From Nitrospinota bacterium (GTDB taxonomy: Bacteria > Nitrospinota > Nitrospinia > Nitrospinales > VA-1), in NCBI GenBank assembly GCA_002731985.1, contig PCCT01000095.1, positions 1-7,777 on the forward strand: DNA of 7,777 bases, given 5' to 3'. A model generated the notes under the pieces. That model was not told the DNA's origin. It ran no database searches and saw only the letters and a list, made by a program, of their open reading frames with translations. The position numbers were made by a program, and so were the translations under genes. Numbering within the stretch: position 1 is the first letter of the stretch; each line of letters begins with the position of its first letter. Positions 6,570 through 7,777 of this stretch are shown piece after piece.

Positions 6570-6610
6570 AATGCGACCTTTCGATGAACGGTTTTTGTAT
6601 GTGTATAAGT

Positions 6611-6656
6611 GAATAGTAGCATTACTCAGTCATATTCGGCAACCTGAGAACTATTC
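6611..6656. promoter_or_regulatory. Nested inverted repeat in the divergent hydrolase/sspB intergenic region
   Basis: GAATAGT (6611-6617) is the exact inverse of ACTATTC (6650-6656), and inside it CTCAG (6625-6629) is the inverse of CTGAG (6644-6648). The two stems could stack as one imperfect hairpin with a 7-base bulge, or act as paired protein-binding half-sites. The site lies between the two divergent start codons. No confident promoter could be assigned to either gene; for sspB a weak TTGGAT-17-TATTTT (6668-6696) is possible. Confidence 0.35.
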
Positions 6657-6701
6657 GAAATAGATTTTTGGATGCGGTACAGATATATGTTATTTTAAGG
6701 C

Positions 6702-7199
6702 ATGGAGAACGAAAATAAAAATAAGTTTGATTTATTGATACATCTTCTTGGTGAAGGCGATGCGATGGTTTGTCTGGATGCCCGGCTTCCAGAGGTGGAT
6801 GTTCCCGAGATGCACAAGGATAACTCGGCGCTCAGTCTTATTTTTAACCTGGGTTTCAAACGACCGTTTGACGTTCAGGAGGATGGGATTTATTCGACCC
6901 TTGCTTTTGGAGGGCGACCGCACGACTGTGTCATCCCTTTTGAGGCTGTGTGGGCAATATATGAGCCTGAAAACAATAAAGGACAGGTGTGGGAGGAAAG
7001 TTTCCCAAAAGATTTGCGGCTGAAGGCCGAAGCGGATGCTGAGTCTGGATCTGGGACAGGAGCCAAAGAGGGTCTAGTTTCAATCGAGCCTTCAGAGGTG
7101 GATAAGTCAAAAACTGGAACTACCCAAGCAAAAGCCTCCAAACCTCAAAAATCGGGCCGATCGCCAAAAGACCGGAGTTACCTTAGAGTAGTCAGATAG
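6702..7199 (+). CDS. sspB: SspB-type ClpXP protease specificity-enhancing adaptor
   Basis: SspB tethers ssrA-tagged and some other substrates to ClpXP and speeds their degradation in the cytoplasm. Residues 8-100 or so form the substrate-binding domain: the family match is clear in DLLIHLL, in LAFGGRPHDCVIPF (67-80; compare FGGIPRQVSVP in E. coli) and in the AVWAIYEPEN strand (82-91). Residues 101-158 are a low-complexity, charged, Gly/Ser/Lys-rich linker of the sort that varies freely between species. The protein ends in LRVVR (161-165), matching the LRVVK tail of E. coli SspB, which is the motif that docks on the ClpX N-terminal domain. Length (165) equals that of the E. coli protein. The ATG at 6702 is favoured because the domain begins straight after it, but the only purine-rich stretch (AAGG, 6697-6700) is one base from the ATG, too near for a normal Shine-Dalgarno. 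Unlike E. coli it is not beside sspA; it stands alone, divergent from the hydrolase. Confidence 0.9.
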   Translation: MENENKNKFDLLIHLLGEGDAMVCLDARLPEVDVPEMHKDNSALSLIFNLGFKRPFDVQEDGIYSTLAFGGRPHDCVIPFEAVWAIYEPENNKGQVWEESFPKDLRLKAEADAESGSGTGAKEGLVSIEPSEVDKSKTGTTQAKASKPQKSGRSPKDRSYLRVVR

Positions 7200-7324
7200 T
7201 TACAGATACAGGTTTACTTGAAATATTTGCCAGTGCAAGCTGGTTGGTGAGATATTGTGGGCTTTTAGGCAGAGAGCAAAAATTTATTTTACAACGGGGT
7301 GTGGATGGATTAAACTCTCCCTCC

Positions 7325-7353
7325 TTACCAAAGAGGCTTGATATTGCTGTAAT
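7325..7353 (+). promoter_or_regulatory. Predicted promoter of tRNA-His
   Basis: TTACCA (7325-7330, four of six matches to TTGACA), a 17-bp spacer, and TGTAAT (7348-7353, five of six matches to TATAAT) place the start near 7360, where the mature tRNA begins. The position is good but the boxes are imperfect. The rest of the sspB-tRNA gap (7200-7324) shows no gene and no clear sspB terminator. Confidence 0.4.
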
Positions 7354-7359
7354 CAGAAC

Positions 7360-7436
7360 GGCGGGCGTAGCTCAGTTGGTAGAGCACTGGATTGTGGCTC
7401 CAGTGGTCGCGGGTTCAAGTCCCGTCGCTCGCCCCA
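7360..7436 (+). tRNA. trnH: tRNA-His (anticodon GUG)
   Basis: A full cloverleaf is present: acceptor GCGGGCG (7361-7367) with CGCTCGC (7426-7432, one G-T pair); D-arm GCTC/GAGC (7370-7373/7382-7385); anticodon stem CTGGA/TCCAG (7387-7391/7399-7403) around loop TTGTGGC with anticodon GTG at 7394-7396; T-arm GCGGG/CCCGT (7409-7413/7421-7425) with loop TTCAAGT. The identity is confirmed by the histidine-specific extra G-1 (7360) facing discriminator C73 (7433). The CCA end (7434-7436) is encoded. Six Ts follow at 7437-7442. Confidence 0.97.
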
Positions 7437-7474
7437 TTTTTTCTAAGAAGTTTAAATAGGGGATGACCTGTTGC

Positions 7475-7503
7475 TCACATCCAATGTGAACAATAGTTCA
7501 CAT
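7475..7503. promoter_or_regulatory. Operator-like palindrome with three alternating half-sites
   Basis: ATGTGAAC (7484-7491) and GTTCACAT (7496-7503) form a perfect 8-bp inverted repeat around AATA. A third half-site, TCACAT (7475-7480), is inverse to ATGTGA (7484-7489) with a CCA spacer. The palindrome ends 8 bases before the start codon of the XRE-regulator remnant, the usual place for an autoregulatory operator. Its core GAAC-N4-GTTC also equals the core of the LexA box of Gram-positive and some other bacteria, so a LexA-type site is an alternative. It could also form an RNA hairpin. Confidence 0.55.
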
Positions 7504-7511
7504 CGCGCCAG

Positions 7512-7721
7512 ATGTCATTAGTTACTTCAAAAAAATTCCTTAGGCTCTCCAGAGATGCCAGGAATAAAGCCGACCTTACCCAAAAGGAACTGGCAGAAAC
7601 AGTCGAAATAACCTACTGACAGCTAATCAATTATGATGCTTGCCTTTCTTGGTTAAAAACGTTTACAATCATTCATCTGTTATTGATTTTTCGCAAAAAG
7701 TGGCAAATAGGTGGTAAATAA
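7512..7721 (+). pseudogene. XRE-family helix-turn-helix regulator remnant, interrupted by an in-frame TGA
   Basis: From ATG 7512 the frame encodes 35 residues containing an XRE-type helix-turn-helix start: RLSRDARNKADLTQKELAET is the familiar pattern of helices 1-2. A TGA at 7617-7619 then interrupts the recognition helix. Beyond it the same frame continues with QLINYDACLSWLKTF, which still looks like the helix 3-4 region (compare the common RQTISNYE), and runs to TAA at 7719-7721. The stop falls where Arg is common, so a CGA-to-TGA change would explain it; this is inference. The intact product would be a small DNA-binding protein of about 69 residues. There is no Shine-Dalgarno sequence and an in-frame TAG (7494-7496) blocks any upstream start. 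A palindromic operator-like site sits directly upstream. A sequencing error or a truly short 35-residue product cannot be excluded. Confidence 0.6.
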
Positions 7722-7777
7722 AAATATTTTCCCGCTATTTAAACCCCGCTTTAATTTGATAAGTCATTTAATTATAG
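7722..7777. other. AT-rich end of the window without a recognised gene
   Basis: These bases follow the regulator remnant and contain no convincing reading frame or RNA. CCCGCT occurs twice (7731-7736 and 7745-7750). Just before, an imperfect 11-bp tandem repeat (7700-7710 and 7711-7721, nine of eleven bases equal) overlaps the end of the remnant. Confidence 0.4.

Noticed and set aside
7244..7459. 71-residue plus-strand open frame with an AGVAQLVEHW...GSSPVARP segment
   Set aside because: It is the well-known translation artefact of a tRNA gene; bases 7360-7436 are tRNA-His.
7700..7721. Two imperfect 11-bp tandem copies as replication iterons
   Set aside because: Only two copies, nine of eleven matching, no Rep gene or DnaA-box cluster; likely chance in AT-rich sequence.

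Overview
The window is bacterial chromosome of moderate GC with densely packed, mostly ordinary genes. The content points to a Gram-negative, proteobacterium-like or related lineage: an SspB-type ClpXP adaptor with a conserved ClpX-docking tail, an ArnT-like lipid-carrier glycosyltransferase, and a periplasmic metallo-hydrolase with a Sec signal peptide. A marine Nitrospinota or Desulfobacterota relative would fit, but that is a guess; no rRNA or lineage-specific marker is present.

Layout, left to right. (1) 2-865, the 3' part of a Ppx/GppA family phosphatase that begins upstream of the window. (2) 866-1068, a non-coding gap with a REP-like perfect-stem palindrome, a set of interleaved inverted repeats, and a good sigma70-type promoter placed almost on top of the next start codon. 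(3) 1069-2874, a complete acetolactate synthase large subunit whose sequence is remarkably like the plant chloroplast enzyme, closed by a strong intrinsic terminator (2924-2953). No ilvN or ilvC follows. (4) 2992-4662 and 4685-5572, a two-gene unit: an ArnT/PMT-type integral-membrane glycosyltransferase and an uncharacterised eight-helix membrane protein carrying conserved Asp/Glu/His residues in or near its helices. (5) 5652-6569 on the minus strand, an exported metallo-beta-lactamase-fold hydrolase convergent with that unit. (6) 6702-7199, sspB, divergent from the hydrolase. (7) 7360-7436, tRNA-His(GUG) with encoded G-1 and CCA. (8) 7437-7777, a gene-poor AT-rich tail holding a 20-bp palindromic operator-like site and the remnant of an XRE-type helix-turn-helix regulator interrupted by one in-frame TGA.

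Functionally the genes are not one system: stringent-response or polyphosphate turnover, branched-chain amino acid synthesis, envelope glycosylation, periplasmic hydrolysis and proteolysis adaptor functions sit side by side. I found no convincing new multi-gene system. The items most worth a second look are the plant-like acetolactate synthase with Thr at a herbicide-contact position, the uncharacterised membrane protein beside the glycosyltransferase, the structured gap before ilvB, and the palindrome plus broken regulator beside tRNA-His.
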